64,000 nt of DNA from DRKI01 sp011051875 (GTDB lineage: Bacteria > Desulfobacterota > Desulfobulbia > Desulfobulbales > Desulfobulbaceae). Position numbers and translations under genes: made by a program. The notes below the pieces were generated by a model. It made no database searches. It was not told where the DNA came from and saw only the letters and a list, made by a program, of their open reading frames with translations. How positions within the stretch are numbered: the stretch's first letter is position 1; every line of letters begins with the position of its first letter. Below, one piece after another: positions 16,678 to 25,073 of the stretch. The stretch covers positions 1-64,000 of the forward strand of contig JALXDL010000031.1 of the NCBI GenBank assembly GCA_026990385.1, in the 5' to 3' direction.

Positions 16678-18776
16678 ACCGATTCTCCTTGTTCAACCGC
16701 CGTTTTTTCCTCAGGCTGCTGCTTTCGCTCACCGTCTCCCTGCTGGTGCTGGGGGCGCTGGTCAGCGCCTTCACCGGCCAGGCCGCCTCTGCCCTCTGGC
16801 CGCGCCTGCTCTCCGTGCTCTCGGCCACCTCGCTCCTCTACGTGGGCCTCTACGCGCTGACCGGCCTGCTCCAGGCCTGGCTGCGCGGCCTGCGCTACGG
16901 TGTGATCCTACGTTCCACCGAGCCGTCGGTACCGGGGAATTGGCATCTCTTCCTGGTCTCCATGAGCCGCAACATGTTCGTCGATATGCTGCCGGCCCGT
17001 CTGGGTGAGCTGAGCTATATCGCCATGCTCAACCGGGGCTGCCGGGTTGCCGCCGACGCCTGTCTCTCCTCGCTGGCCATCAGCTTTGTCTTTGACCTGG
17101 TGGCCCTGGCCGTGCTCCTGCTCCTGCTGATCATGGGGCAACTGGTCCTGGGCGGACTGCAGACATGGCTCATCGGTTCCTTTCTCATGGTGGCGTTTCT
17201 CTGCCTGCTCCTGCTGGTCCTGCTCTTTCCGGTGGCAATTCGGATCGGGCGCTTTCTGCGGCAGAGCGGCGCCGAGAACCTGCGACTCATCGGCCGTGCC
17301 GCCGCCTTCCTGGAGGCCACTGCCACGACCCTGGCCAGGACGCGGCAGGCCGGGATCTTTGGGCCGGTCCTGCTTCTTTCCCTGGGAGTGCGCCTGGTCA
17401 AGTACCTGGGGCTCTATGTCCTGTTCCTGGCCGTGGTCTCGCCCTCCTTTGTCGGTATCGATACCCGGCCGGCACCGGTGCTGGCCACCCTCATCAGCGC
17501 CGAGGCCGGGGCCGCCCTGCCGGTTCCCGCCTTTATGAGTTTCGGCACCTACGAGGCCGGCGGCACCCTGGCCATGGTCGTTCTGGGCGCGGAAAAGGGC
17601 GCTTCCCTCCTGATCATGCTCGCCCTGCACCTCTGGAGCCAGCTGATGGACTATTCCCTTGGTATTGCGGCCTTTGTTCTCTTTGTCTTTTCCGCAGGCC
17701 GCGGCCGGCGGGAGACAATGGGAAAGGGGGGTGGCGGCAGGAGATCCGTGCTGCCGGCGCTCCTGCTCCTGCTCCTGCTTGCGGCCGCGGCCTATGGTTT
17801 TTTCGAGTTCAGGAAGGTGAAAAAGCTGGGCATGCTGCCGCCGCCGTCCAATGTGCAGGGACGGTTACTCCCGGCCACGGCCCGGGAGCGGGATCCGCTC
17901 CTGGCCTCGCTGCAGGGTTTCATTGTCTGGAGTTCCAACCGCTACGGCAACCATGACATCTTCATGTTTACCTTGCCGCAGAAAAAGCTGGTCCGGCTGA
18001 CTGACAATCCCCATACCGAGTACTTTCCGCGCATCTCGCCGGACGGGACCAGGATCGTCTTCTGCCGTTCCCGGGAGCCCCGGGTGTCGCAGCGCAATTA
18101 CTATGCCTGGGATGTCTTCCTGCTCGATATCGCCACCGGCAAAGAGCAGCTCGTTGCCAGGAACGCCAATTCCCCCACCTGGTCCGCGGACGGAAAGAGG
18201 GTCTATTTCCAGAGAAACGGCAACACCTTTGTCCGCCATGATCTTGCCACTGGCCGGGAGGAGGTTGTCTATGCCACCGGAACCAATCTTCCCCTGGCCG
18301 GTTCGGTCCTGCTGGAGACCCCATCCTGGAGTGACCGGCGCCGCCAGATGGCGGTCACCCTGCGTGGCAGCAAGCGAATGACCGCGGTGGTCGGACCGGG
18401 CAGCACCATACGGCAGGTGGGCGGCGGCTGCCAGCTCGCCTGGGCGCCTGACTCCAGGTTTCTCTATTTCGTGGACCACGGGGGTCGCGGCAGGAACGCC
18501 ATCTTCCGGGTCGATCCCGAAACATTGCGGTCCACCCTCTGGTTCGATGCCGAGGAGCCCTACAGCCACGAATACTTTCCCCGGCTGGCCAATACCGGTG
18601 ACTTTATGGTATATGGTGCCAGCACCGGCGGTCATGAGCACGACCGCGCCGACTACGAGATCTTTCTCTGGCCCGTGGGAAAGCCGGCTGGGGCAGCCGT
18701 GCGGATCAGCTATTTCACCGGCAACGACTGCTGGCCCGATATCTATCTCACCGGATCATCGCCGCGGCGGCATTGA
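16674..18776 (+). CDS. Flippase-like membrane domain fused to TolB-like beta-propeller
   Basis: 700 residues with an uncommon two-part design. Residues about 1-340 are a flippase-like (UPF0104/LPG synthase TM) membrane domain, with MLPARLGELSYIAML and FMSFGTYEAGGTLAMV in the positions of the family motifs. A basic linker and an extra membrane segment (about 358-378) follow. Residues about 415-700 contain repeated propeller blades of the TolB/PD40 type (WSSNRYGNHDIFMF, RISPDGTRIVF, WSADGKRVYF, WAPDSRFLYF). By topology the propeller probably faces the periplasm. It may be a sensor or scaffold coupled to lipid-linked glycan movement; that is inference. Confidence 0.8.
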   Translation: MNRFSLFNRRFFLRLLLSLTVSLLVLGALVSAFTGQAASALWPRLLSVLSATSLLYVGLYALTGLLQAWLRGLRYGVILRSTEPSVPGNWHLFLVSMSRNMFVDMLPARLGELSYIAMLNRGCRVAADACLSSLAISFVFDLVALAVLLLLLIMGQLVLGGLQTWLIGSFLMVAFLCLLLLVLLFPVAIRIGRFLRQSGAENLRLIGRAAAFLEATATTLARTRQAGIFGPVLLLSLGVRLVKYLGLYVLFLAVVSPSFVGIDTRPAPVLATLISAEAGAALPVPAFMSFGTYEAGGTLAMVVLGAEKGASLLIMLALHLWSQLMDYSLGIAAFVLFVFSAGRGRRETMGKGGGGRRSVLPALLLLLLLAAAAYGFFEFRKVKKLGMLPPPSNVQGRLLPATARERDPLLASLQGFIVWSSNRYGNHDIFMFTLPQKKLVRLTDNPHTEYFPRISPDGTRIVFCRSREPRVSQRNYYAWDVFLLDIATGKEQLVARNANSPTWSADGKRVYFQRNGNTFVRHDLATGREEVVYATGTNLPLAGSVLLETPSWSDRRRQMAVTLRGSKRMTAVVGPGSTIRQVGGGCQLAWAPDSRFLYFVDHGGRGRNAIFRVDPETLRSTLWFDAEEPYSHEYFPRLANTGDFMVYGASTGGHEHDRADYEIFLWPVGKPAGAAVRISYFTGNDCWPDIYLTGSSPRRH

Positions 18777-18799
18777 TCCGGTTCACCGGGATTTTTTTT
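18751..18799 (+). terminator. Possible intrinsic terminator before GT2 gene
   Basis: CCGGATCA (18751-18758) pairs with TGATCCGG (18774-18781) around the stop codon, and a competing short stem CCGG/CCGG (18778-18781/18786-18789) is followed by eight T residues at 18792-18799. The short stem next to the T-run is weak, so termination may be partial. The next start codon is only 22 bases further on. Confidence 0.4.
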
Positions 18800-18821
18800 C
18801 GTTTCTTAGGAGTGTTGCGTG

Positions 18822-19814
18822 ATGCCCAGTAAGTGCAGTGGGATGGAGGTGGAGCTCTCCGTCGTCATCCCCATATACAATGAAGAGGAAAACGTGCAGG
18901 CCCTTTACGAGGAACTGAAAGAGGTGCTCGAGAGCATTGGCCGCTCCTGGGAGGTGATCTTTGTCGACGACGGCTCCAGCGACCGCAGCCTGGAGCTGCT
19001 GGAAGGCATCGCCAGGAAAGACGATCACGTGGTAGTGGTCAGCTTTCGCAGGAACTTCGGCCAGACCGCGGCCATGGCCGCCGGTTTCGACTATGCCTGC
19101 GGCGAGATCATCATCACCATGGACGGGGACCTGCAGAACGATCCCCACGACATCCCGAAGTTCCTGGAAAAGATGGACGAGGGCTACGACCTGGTCTCCG
19201 GCTGGCGCTACGATCGGCAGGACGCCTTCATCAGCCGCAAGCTGCCCTCCATGATCGCCAACCGCATCATCTCCACGGTCACCGGTGTCCACCTGCACGA
19301 CTACGGCTGCACCCTCAAGACCTTCCGCAAGGAGATCACCCGCGGCATCCGCCTCTACGGCGAGATGCACCGCTTCATCCCGGCCATTGCCTCGGGCATG
19401 GGCAGCCGCATCGCCGAGGTCAAGGTCAATCACCGGCCGCGCCGTTTCGGGACCTCCAAGTATGGCATCTCCCGAACCATCCGGGTCATTCTCGACCTCA
19501 TGACGGTCAAGTTCCTGCTCAGCTACGCCACCCGGCCCATCCAGGTCTTTGGCCTGCTCGGGGTCATCTGCGGGGCGCTCGGCTTTGTCATCGCCCTGGT
19601 CATGACCATCCAGCGCCAGTTCTTCGGCATCCCCCTGGGCAACCGGCCGCTCCTGCTCCTGGCCGTGCTGCTCATCTTTATGGGCATGCAGTTCATCTCC
19701 ATGGGCCTCATCGCCGAACTCCAGGCCCGCACCTACCACGAGGCCCAGGACAAGCCCATTTACACGGTGCGCAAGCTCCTGCGTCACGGCACGGAAGAGC
19801 CGGCGCCTTCATAG
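18822..19814 (+). CDS. GT2 polyprenyl-phosphate glycosyltransferase (DPM1/ArnC-like)
   Basis: 330 residues. GT-A domain of family 2: VVIPIYNEEENV, the D-x-D-like VDDGSSD and MDGDLQNDP, then a conserved RRNFGQTAA segment. Two C-terminal membrane helices (about 235-260 and 270-295) match the ArnC/GtrB group, which move a sugar from a nucleotide donor to polyprenyl phosphate. The ribosome site AGGAG (18808-18812) suits ATG 18822; GTG 18819 and ATG 18843 are alternatives. It could feed the GT-C enzymes of this window. Confidence 0.9.
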   Translation: MPSKCSGMEVELSVVIPIYNEEENVQALYEELKEVLESIGRSWEVIFVDDGSSDRSLELLEGIARKDDHVVVVSFRRNFGQTAAMAAGFDYACGEIIITMDGDLQNDPHDIPKFLEKMDEGYDLVSGWRYDRQDAFISRKLPSMIANRIISTVTGVHLHDYGCTLKTFRKEITRGIRLYGEMHRFIPAIASGMGSRIAEVKVNHRPRRFGTSKYGISRTIRVILDLMTVKFLLSYATRPIQVFGLLGVICGALGFVIALVMTIQRQFFGIPLGNRPLLLLAVLLIFMGMQFISMGLIAELQARTYHEAQDKPIYTVRKLLRHGTEEPAPS

Positions 19815-19831
19815 GTAGATAGTAATTTTAT

Positions 19832-19852
19832 TCGCTTAAAAAAAGCGATTTT
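19832..19852. terminator. Small AT-rich hairpin between convergent genes
   Basis: TCGCTT (19832-19837) pairs with AAGCGA (19843-19848) around an A-rich loop, followed by TTTT. On the other strand the A/T flank is similar, so it could end transcription from both sides between the + strand GT2 gene and the - strand GT39-like gene. The stem is short. The rest of 19815-19977 shows no gene. Confidence 0.4.
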
Positions 19853-19977
19853 CATTTGTATCAAGATGCGGGCCTTGTGGTGTTCCAATGTAGTATGCCT
19901 GCGTGGCACCCTAACCAGGGCGAAGCAGATCGGGGCAGGATGGAAATTCCGGCAGTTTTCACTTTTTCGTAACATTA

Positions 19978-21453
19978 TCAGTCAGGTTCATGAGTGGCCG
20001 CTTTCCCGGGCAGGGTGGTCAAGGCGGACCTTTCCGGCGTACTGGAATTCCGACTGCCCGGACCCGATGCTGGTTGCGGGCTGCCTTGTCGGGGCGCGGG
20101 CAGCAACAGAAAATAGAGTAACAGGCCGGCTGGATAGAGCTGGACAAAGAGCCGTTCCTGGGCGGTATGCAGGTGCCAGGCAAGATCGTGCGGTGTGAGA
20201 ATAAAAACACCGAAGTAGCCGGCCAGCATGAGGAGCAGGAGCAGGAAGAGCCAGCGCAATTCACCTGTGAGCCTGTTCCAGTGGAAACCGCATACAAGGG
20301 CATAAGCCAGCAGGAGAACGTTCAGACTGACCGTTGGCCAGTAGCTGAAGCCGTACAGGACCGTGGCGTATGCCCTGGCCACCTGGAGGTAGCGGTGGGG
20401 ATCGGTGAGCTTGGCAATGATCTCCGACGGTGAGCGGGATGCCCACAGGTCGTTGGCTGGAGCAAGTCCCAGTTTGAAATAGAGAATGACTGCCATGACC
20501 GGAAGAAGTCCGACGACAAACCATTTCATGGTCCGGAAGTAGTTGCGAAGATCTTGTCCTGGCACCAGCAGGCGGCAGAAGAGTACAACCGGGATGAACA
20601 ACAGCCCTTCGTTTTTGGTCCATCCTGCCAGTGCGGCCATCAGTCCGGCAAGCAGCAGGTAACAGCGGTTCTGACCTGCGATTTGGTCTGAGAGGAGAAG
20701 AAGGACGATGGTGGCCAGGAAATAGAGGGAAAGAGGTGTGTCGGCAACCTGGTCCGCGCCGATGTACAGGAAGAAGGGGGTGCCCATCAGGCAGATGGCC
20801 GCAACGAGCCCCCGGGCAGGCATGTTGCGGTTCTGGAAATAGCCTGCCAGCAGTCCGGCAGGCGCAAAGGTAAACAAGAGAGCAATGGCTGCCGGTGCAA
20901 GCACGGTTTCCCGGCTTGCCATAACCCAGGCCATGGCGACATTGAGAGGAATCAGCAAAGGATAATCGGCATGAATTATCAACGGGTTGAGGATCGTTGA
21001 CCATTGGTCGGTACTGCGAAACAGAAAGCGGGCCCGCAGGTTCCATATCATCCAACTGTCCCAGCGGCCATGCGGTTTGGCCATGGTGATAAGGACGAAG
21101 AGCAGCACGGTCAAGATCAGCAAGAGCCCGGTGATTCCGACCAGCAGGTGGTACCACTTGGGTCTGCCATGTATCCGATGGTCTGTTGGAGACGTACCAT
21201 CACCCTTGGTGGCTTGCAGCCAAAACAGGGTCAGGATCACGAGAATCAGGGCTTCCACCAGCAGTAGCCATCTCGACCAGTCATGTGCCAGGAGAAGTGA
21301 TAATAGTCCGAGAATCGACGAGATGCCTGCGCCAAGCCCCCAGCCTAAAGAAAGAGTGAAAAGATGGCGCCCCTGGTGGGAACCCAGGAGCAATCGGACG
21401 GAAAGCGTTCCTATCGTGGCGATAACAGCAAGATGCAGGTAGAAATAGGCCAT
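19978..21453 (-). CDS. GT39-like integral membrane glycosyltransferase
   Basis: 491 residues, about 12 membrane segments. The periplasmic loop GRWDSWMIWNLRARFLF, with an acidic residue flanked by aromatics, and HADYPLLIPL resemble the first-loop motifs of family 39/ArnT-like GT-C enzymes that use polyprenyl-phosphate sugars. A GGAG ribosome site lies five bases before the ATG. The start overlaps the upstream small membrane gene by 43 bases. G+C is visibly lower than in the flanks (about 55% in blocks I counted against about 67% near 4.2 kb). Substrate unknown. Confidence 0.75.
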   Translation of the reverse strand: MAYFYLHLAVIATIGTLSVRLLLGSHQGRHLFTLSLGWGLGAGISSILGLLSLLLAHDWSRWLLLVEALILVILTLFWLQATKGDGTSPTDHRIHGRPKWYHLLVGITGLLLILTVLLFVLITMAKPHGRWDSWMIWNLRARFLFRSTDQWSTILNPLIIHADYPLLIPLNVAMAWVMASRETVLAPAAIALLFTFAPAGLLAGYFQNRNMPARGLVAAICLMGTPFFLYIGADQVADTPLSLYFLATIVLLLLSDQIAGQNRCYLLLAGLMAALAGWTKNEGLLFIPVVLFCRLLVPGQDLRNYFRTMKWFVVGLLPVMAVILYFKLGLAPANDLWASRSPSEIIAKLTDPHRYLQVARAYATVLYGFSYWPTVSLNVLLLAYALVCGFHWNRLTGELRWLFLLLLLMLAGYFGVFILTPHDLAWHLHTAQERLFVQLYPAGLLLYFLLLPAPRQGSPQPASGPGSRNSSTPERSALTTLPGKAATHEPD

Positions 21454-21848
21454 GATGGCTCCGGAGAGAGCAGAGCAACTCCATTATGGAGATTCTTGAT
21501 GATGTGATAAGGCCTGCCGTCTATCCTTTTCGGGCGGGTTCTGTCCCGGGAAAAGTTGGCCACGATCAGCCGATGTTTACCGCCGCGGTCGAGGATAACC
21601 GGGGCAAGAACGTATTGGGCACGGAGGAAATGTTCATTGCCGGTATCCGATGCGTAGCCGACAATCCCAACATCGGGCAACCAGGTTTGCAGCGGACTCA
21701 ACCGCTGCTCGTAACAAACACCGAGTTCCCGGAGCCGTTTCGGAAAAAGCTGGCGGACATGGTTGACCAGTACCCCCTGCGAATAAAAAATGTAGCAGAC
21801 CAGAAGCAGAACTGCGAAGACCGGAGATGCGGCTTTTTTATCTTGCAT
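21411..21848 (-). CDS. Small single-pass membrane protein paired with GT39-like protein
   Basis: 145 residues. A membrane anchor at about 10-28 is followed by a ~115-residue periplasmic-type region with DVGIVGYASDTGNE and HRLIVANFSRD. I do not recognise a family. I chose ATG 21848 over an in-frame TTG five codons upstream. The 43-base overlap with the downstream GT39-like gene indicates translational coupling and suggests an accessory or partner subunit. The local base composition is AT-rich for this window (26 of 60 G+C at 21781-21840). Confidence 0.6.
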   Translation of the reverse strand: MQDKKAASPVFAVLLLVCYIFYSQGVLVNHVRQLFPKRLRELGVCYEQRLSPLQTWLPDVGIVGYASDTGNEHFLRAQYVLAPVILDRGGKHRLIVANFSRDRTRPKRIDGRPYHIIKNLHNGVALLSPEPSWPISTCILLLSPR

Positions 21849-21965
21849 GGTGACGATGGACAAGTACGGCCCGGATCGTAAACAAGAAGTCGGTAAATGC
21901 CGGGAGCAATGATCCGGATGTGTCCGGGGTGTCGGCGGCCGATGAGAAAATATCCGTATCTATCA

Positions 21966-22841
21966 TTATTCTGTTGCCTGTAAAAAAACTTCCCGGTACA
22001 GCTTCCGGTAGTTTTCCAGGCTGCTCGGATCCAGCCATCGTTCATAGGCGGCCCGGTAGCGCTCCGTGGGCCGCTCCTTCAGGAGGATCTCGTTGATGCG
22101 GGCGATAACCTTTTTGCCCCACGGAGTTCTGGAACAGCCGACATAGCTGAGCCACGACTCCATGCCCCGCTGATTCTCCGCGATGGTGAGGGTCATGATC
22201 TGGTCCCGGATACCGAGTTCTTCCGCCAGGTACATGGCCTCCTCGGGCAGCCCGATCATCCCGTCCAGCCGATTCAGCTGCAGCATGCGAAAGAAGTTGA
22301 GAGAGAGCTGCTTACCCTCGTAGACAAAGATGTTCTTTGCCCCCTTGTGCCGGTCCAGGATCTCGTCCACGTACCTGCCATAGGAACGGTTCTGGGCCCG
22401 TCCGATGAGCAGGTTCTGGTTTTCCAGCACCCGTTCCAGGGCCACGGTCTTGGAGTTGCCGAAATCGGCGAACCGTTCTTTCTTGATGATGATCACCGTG
22501 GGCAGGGTGAAGAAGCTGGGGATGGAGAAATAGAGAAACTTCTCCCGTTCCGGTGTCTTGTAGAGACCGACATTGCAGACCTTTTCCCGGTTTTTGAAGT
22601 CGCGGTAATGGCGGGAGATGGTCGCCGTGATCCGGTGATGGACGTAGTCGGGCATCTTTTCCTGGATGATGGCGGTGATGATATCTTCATAGCCCTGGCC
22701 CCGGTCCGGTCCGTCCTGGATGAAAAAAGGGGGAGCATCGGCTTCCAGCCAGGTAATCGATTCTTCGGCCGCGGCAGAGCGGGGGCTGGCGAAGACGGCC
22801 GGCAGGACGAGGGATAGAAGAAGGATGATGGTGATCCGCAT
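21966..22841 (-). CDS. Periplasmic amino-acid-binding-like protein (SBP family 3 / TIGR02285-like)
   Basis: 291 residues. An N-terminal signal peptide (RITIILLLSLVLPAVFAS, cleavage probably after SAAA) precedes a type II periplasmic binding fold: WLEADAPPFFIQDG at the start, YKTPEREKFLYFS, and the RLDGMIGLP segment. No transporter permease or ATPase is nearby. It directly follows a hybrid histidine kinase gene, so it may sense a ligand for that kinase. A TTG at 22889 with a stronger Shine-Dalgarno (GGAGGA) is an alternative start that would add 16 residues before the signal peptide. Confidence 0.72.
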   Translation of the reverse strand: MRITIILLLSLVLPAVFASPRSAAAEESITWLEADAPPFFIQDGPDRGQGYEDIITAIIQEKMPDYVHHRITATISRHYRDFKNREKVCNVGLYKTPEREKFLYFSIPSFFTLPTVIIIKKERFADFGNSKTVALERVLENQNLLIGRAQNRSYGRYVDEILDRHKGAKNIFVYEGKQLSLNFFRMLQLNRLDGMIGLPEEAMYLAEELGIRDQIMTLTIAENQRGMESWLSYVGCSRTPWGKKVIARINEILLKERPTERYRAAYERWLDPSSLENYRKLYREVFLQATE

Positions 22842-22885
22842 GCCGGCGATGTTACGCCGGCATGCGGCCTGGGCACAGAACAGGG

Positions 22886-24946
22886 TCAATTTCGCAGTTC
22901 CTCCATGGATGATGGTGACGAGGTCGAAGCTGTTTGCCGGTACAGTACATCATGCACGGTTTCAGCGAGTTGCTCCATGGTGTAAGGTTTCCTGATAAAG
23001 GCGCCAGCTCCCAGTTTCAGGGTGGCCACCACGTCCTGGTTCTTGGAAAAGCCACTGGCTATCACTGCCTTCTGGTCCGGGTGGATCTCCAGCACCTTTT
23101 TGTAAGTCTGGTAGCCGTTCATGCCGGGCGGCATCAGCATATCGATGATCAGCAGGTCCACGGTGTGTTTTTCCAGGTAGCGTATCGCCTCTTCACCGGA
23201 GGAGGCCATGATGACCTTGTAGCCCAGTGAGCCCAGGAGGTGCAAGGCGATGTCCTGCTGGAGCATTTCGTCGTCTATGATGAGAATACTCTCTCCATTG
23301 CCCTTGATCCGGGCCAGGATAGTCTCCGAAGGATCGGTTTCCCGTTGCCGCTCGGTACTCGGAAACCAGAGTTCAAACCGGGTGCCGCCATCATCACTGC
23401 TGACCCGCACCTCTCCACCATGGTCTTGCATGGTGTTCCAGACCACGGAGAGCCCCAGGCCGGTGCCGCTCCGTCCCATGACCTTCCTCGTGTAGAAGGG
23501 TTCAAAAATATGGTCAATGTCCTCCGGAGATATGCCGTCGCCCGTGTCATGGACGGTCAGGATACTCCAGGAACGGCCATCCTGTTCCCGGCTCCTTGTC
23601 GAAATCGTGATCCTGCCGCTGCCGTTGATGGCCTCGGCGGCATTGAGGAGCAGGTTCATGAGACATTTTTTCACATGGATGGTTGAACAGAAAATATTGG
23701 CCGTCTCCTGCTCGAGATCCTCGGTGACCATGATCTCCGGATAGAGTGACTCCAGGCGTTTGAACTCGGGTGACTCCAGGTGTTCCTGTACCAGGTCGTT
23801 CAGGCTGGCTACGCTTCTGCCCGCGGCAACACCCCGCGCCACGGTCAGCAGGTCCGCCACCACCTCGGCGGCCCGCATTCCGGATGACCGGATGGCCTCC
23901 ACGTATGTCCGGATGGCGCTGTCCTCGTCGAGCTGCATGAGGATCAGCTCGGGATAGTTGATGACGCCGGAGAGGATATTGTTGAGGTCATGGGCCACAC
24001 CGCCGGCCATGGCGCCGATGGCCTTCATCTTCTGGTCCCGTCGTAACTGTTCCTCCAGCGCCTGCCGTTCGGTGATATCGATCAGGATACTGCGGATGCC
24101 ACTCACTACATCATCCTTGTAGATGGGCGCGGACCGGATCAGGACCGGAAAGGAATTGTCATCGCTGTCCCGGGCGGTGAACTTTGCCAGGCCCTGGTCT
24201 TCACCTGTAAGCACCCTGTTGAAGTGTGCCGTTATCCCGTTGTGCTGGCCGGTCACGACCAGGTCGAAATATGAGTGCCTGCCCACCTCGTCCGGTGCTA
24301 TGGTGAATCGTTTCAGCATGATCTCGTTGGCAAAGGTGAGCTGCCCCCGGGCATCGGTTTCACAGACCATTTCCGGCAGCAGGTTGACCAGGTCATGGAA
24401 ACGGCGCTCGCTTTCCCGGTAGCTGCGGGTCCGTTCGCGGACCTGGCTTTCGAGGAGTTTCCGGTAGGAAAGGGAACGGAGAAGGAACAGGGCCAGAAGC
24501 GTTACCGCCAGCAGGACAAGAAAGATGTTGAGCAGGGGATAGACGATACGGACATACTGTTCACCATGCAGGCGGCCGATGAACCTGTTTCTGTAGAAAA
24601 TATCCGTGGACAGTTTTTTTGTCCAGATGAGATGCATTCGCTGGAGCAGGCTGTCGAGTCCATGCAGGGACGGACTGCGGACCTCGAGAAAGATATCACC
24701 TTGGTCCAGGGTCAGAGCGAGGGATTTGTAATGGTTTGCCCGGGCAGCCAGCTGGAGGTAGGATCGTGCGCCGGCCTCGTTCAGCGCCCAGAGGTCATCG
24801 GTGATGATGGCCGCGTGTGTTCTGAACTGCCGGATATCATTGCTATCTTTTCTGTGAATGTAGAATAGGGAGGCAGCGGCAAAGGCGAGAATGAAGAGAA
24901 CAGGGATACTGAACGTTTCACCACGATATAGGGAGGCGGTACGCAT
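22886..24946 (-). CDS. Hybrid sensor histidine kinase/response regulator
   Basis: 686 residues from ATG 24946. Order: TM helix (~10-28), periplasmic sensor (~30-140), TM helix (~144-166), short coiled coil, PAS domain (~190-300), HisKA with the phospho-acceptor in GGVAHDLNN (~320), HATPase_c with FEPFYTRK and GTGLGLSVV (~430-540), and a C-terminal receiver (~555-680) whose phospho-acceptor Asp lies in LLIIDMLMP and lysine in FIRKPY. The open frame continues 110 codons upstream, but that part overlaps the neighbouring membrane-protein gene and lacks a domain, so the later start is preferred. No separate output regulator is adjacent. Confidence 0.9.
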   Translation of the reverse strand: MRTASLYRGETFSIPVLFILAFAAASLFYIHRKDSNDIRQFRTHAAIITDDLWALNEAGARSYLQLAARANHYKSLALTLDQGDIFLEVRSPSLHGLDSLLQRMHLIWTKKLSTDIFYRNRFIGRLHGEQYVRIVYPLLNIFLVLLAVTLLALFLLRSLSYRKLLESQVRERTRSYRESERRFHDLVNLLPEMVCETDARGQLTFANEIMLKRFTIAPDEVGRHSYFDLVVTGQHNGITAHFNRVLTGEDQGLAKFTARDSDDNSFPVLIRSAPIYKDDVVSGIRSILIDITERQALEEQLRRDQKMKAIGAMAGGVAHDLNNILSGVINYPELILMQLDEDSAIRTYVEAIRSSGMRAAEVVADLLTVARGVAAGRSVASLNDLVQEHLESPEFKRLESLYPEIMVTEDLEQETANIFCSTIHVKKCLMNLLLNAAEAINGSGRITISTRSREQDGRSWSILTVHDTGDGISPEDIDHIFEPFYTRKVMGRSGTGLGLSVVWNTMQDHGGEVRVSSDDGGTRFELWFPSTERQRETDPSETILARIKGNGESILIIDDEMLQQDIALHLLGSLGYKVIMASSGEEAIRYLEKHTVDLLIIDMLMPPGMNGYQTYKKVLEIHPDQKAVIASGFSKNQDVVATLKLGAGAFIRKPYTMEQLAETVHDVLYRQTASTSSPSSMEELRN

Positions 24947-25073
24947 CTCGGTTACACGGTCGTTGTCGCATCTGTTGGAGGACTGTTCCGGAGTTTGCCG
25001 GCCGACCCTGACAATACCATGACCGTTTGTTATCCTGAAAGAGAATTTTTTTCTGCAGCCGGAAAACCTGTTT

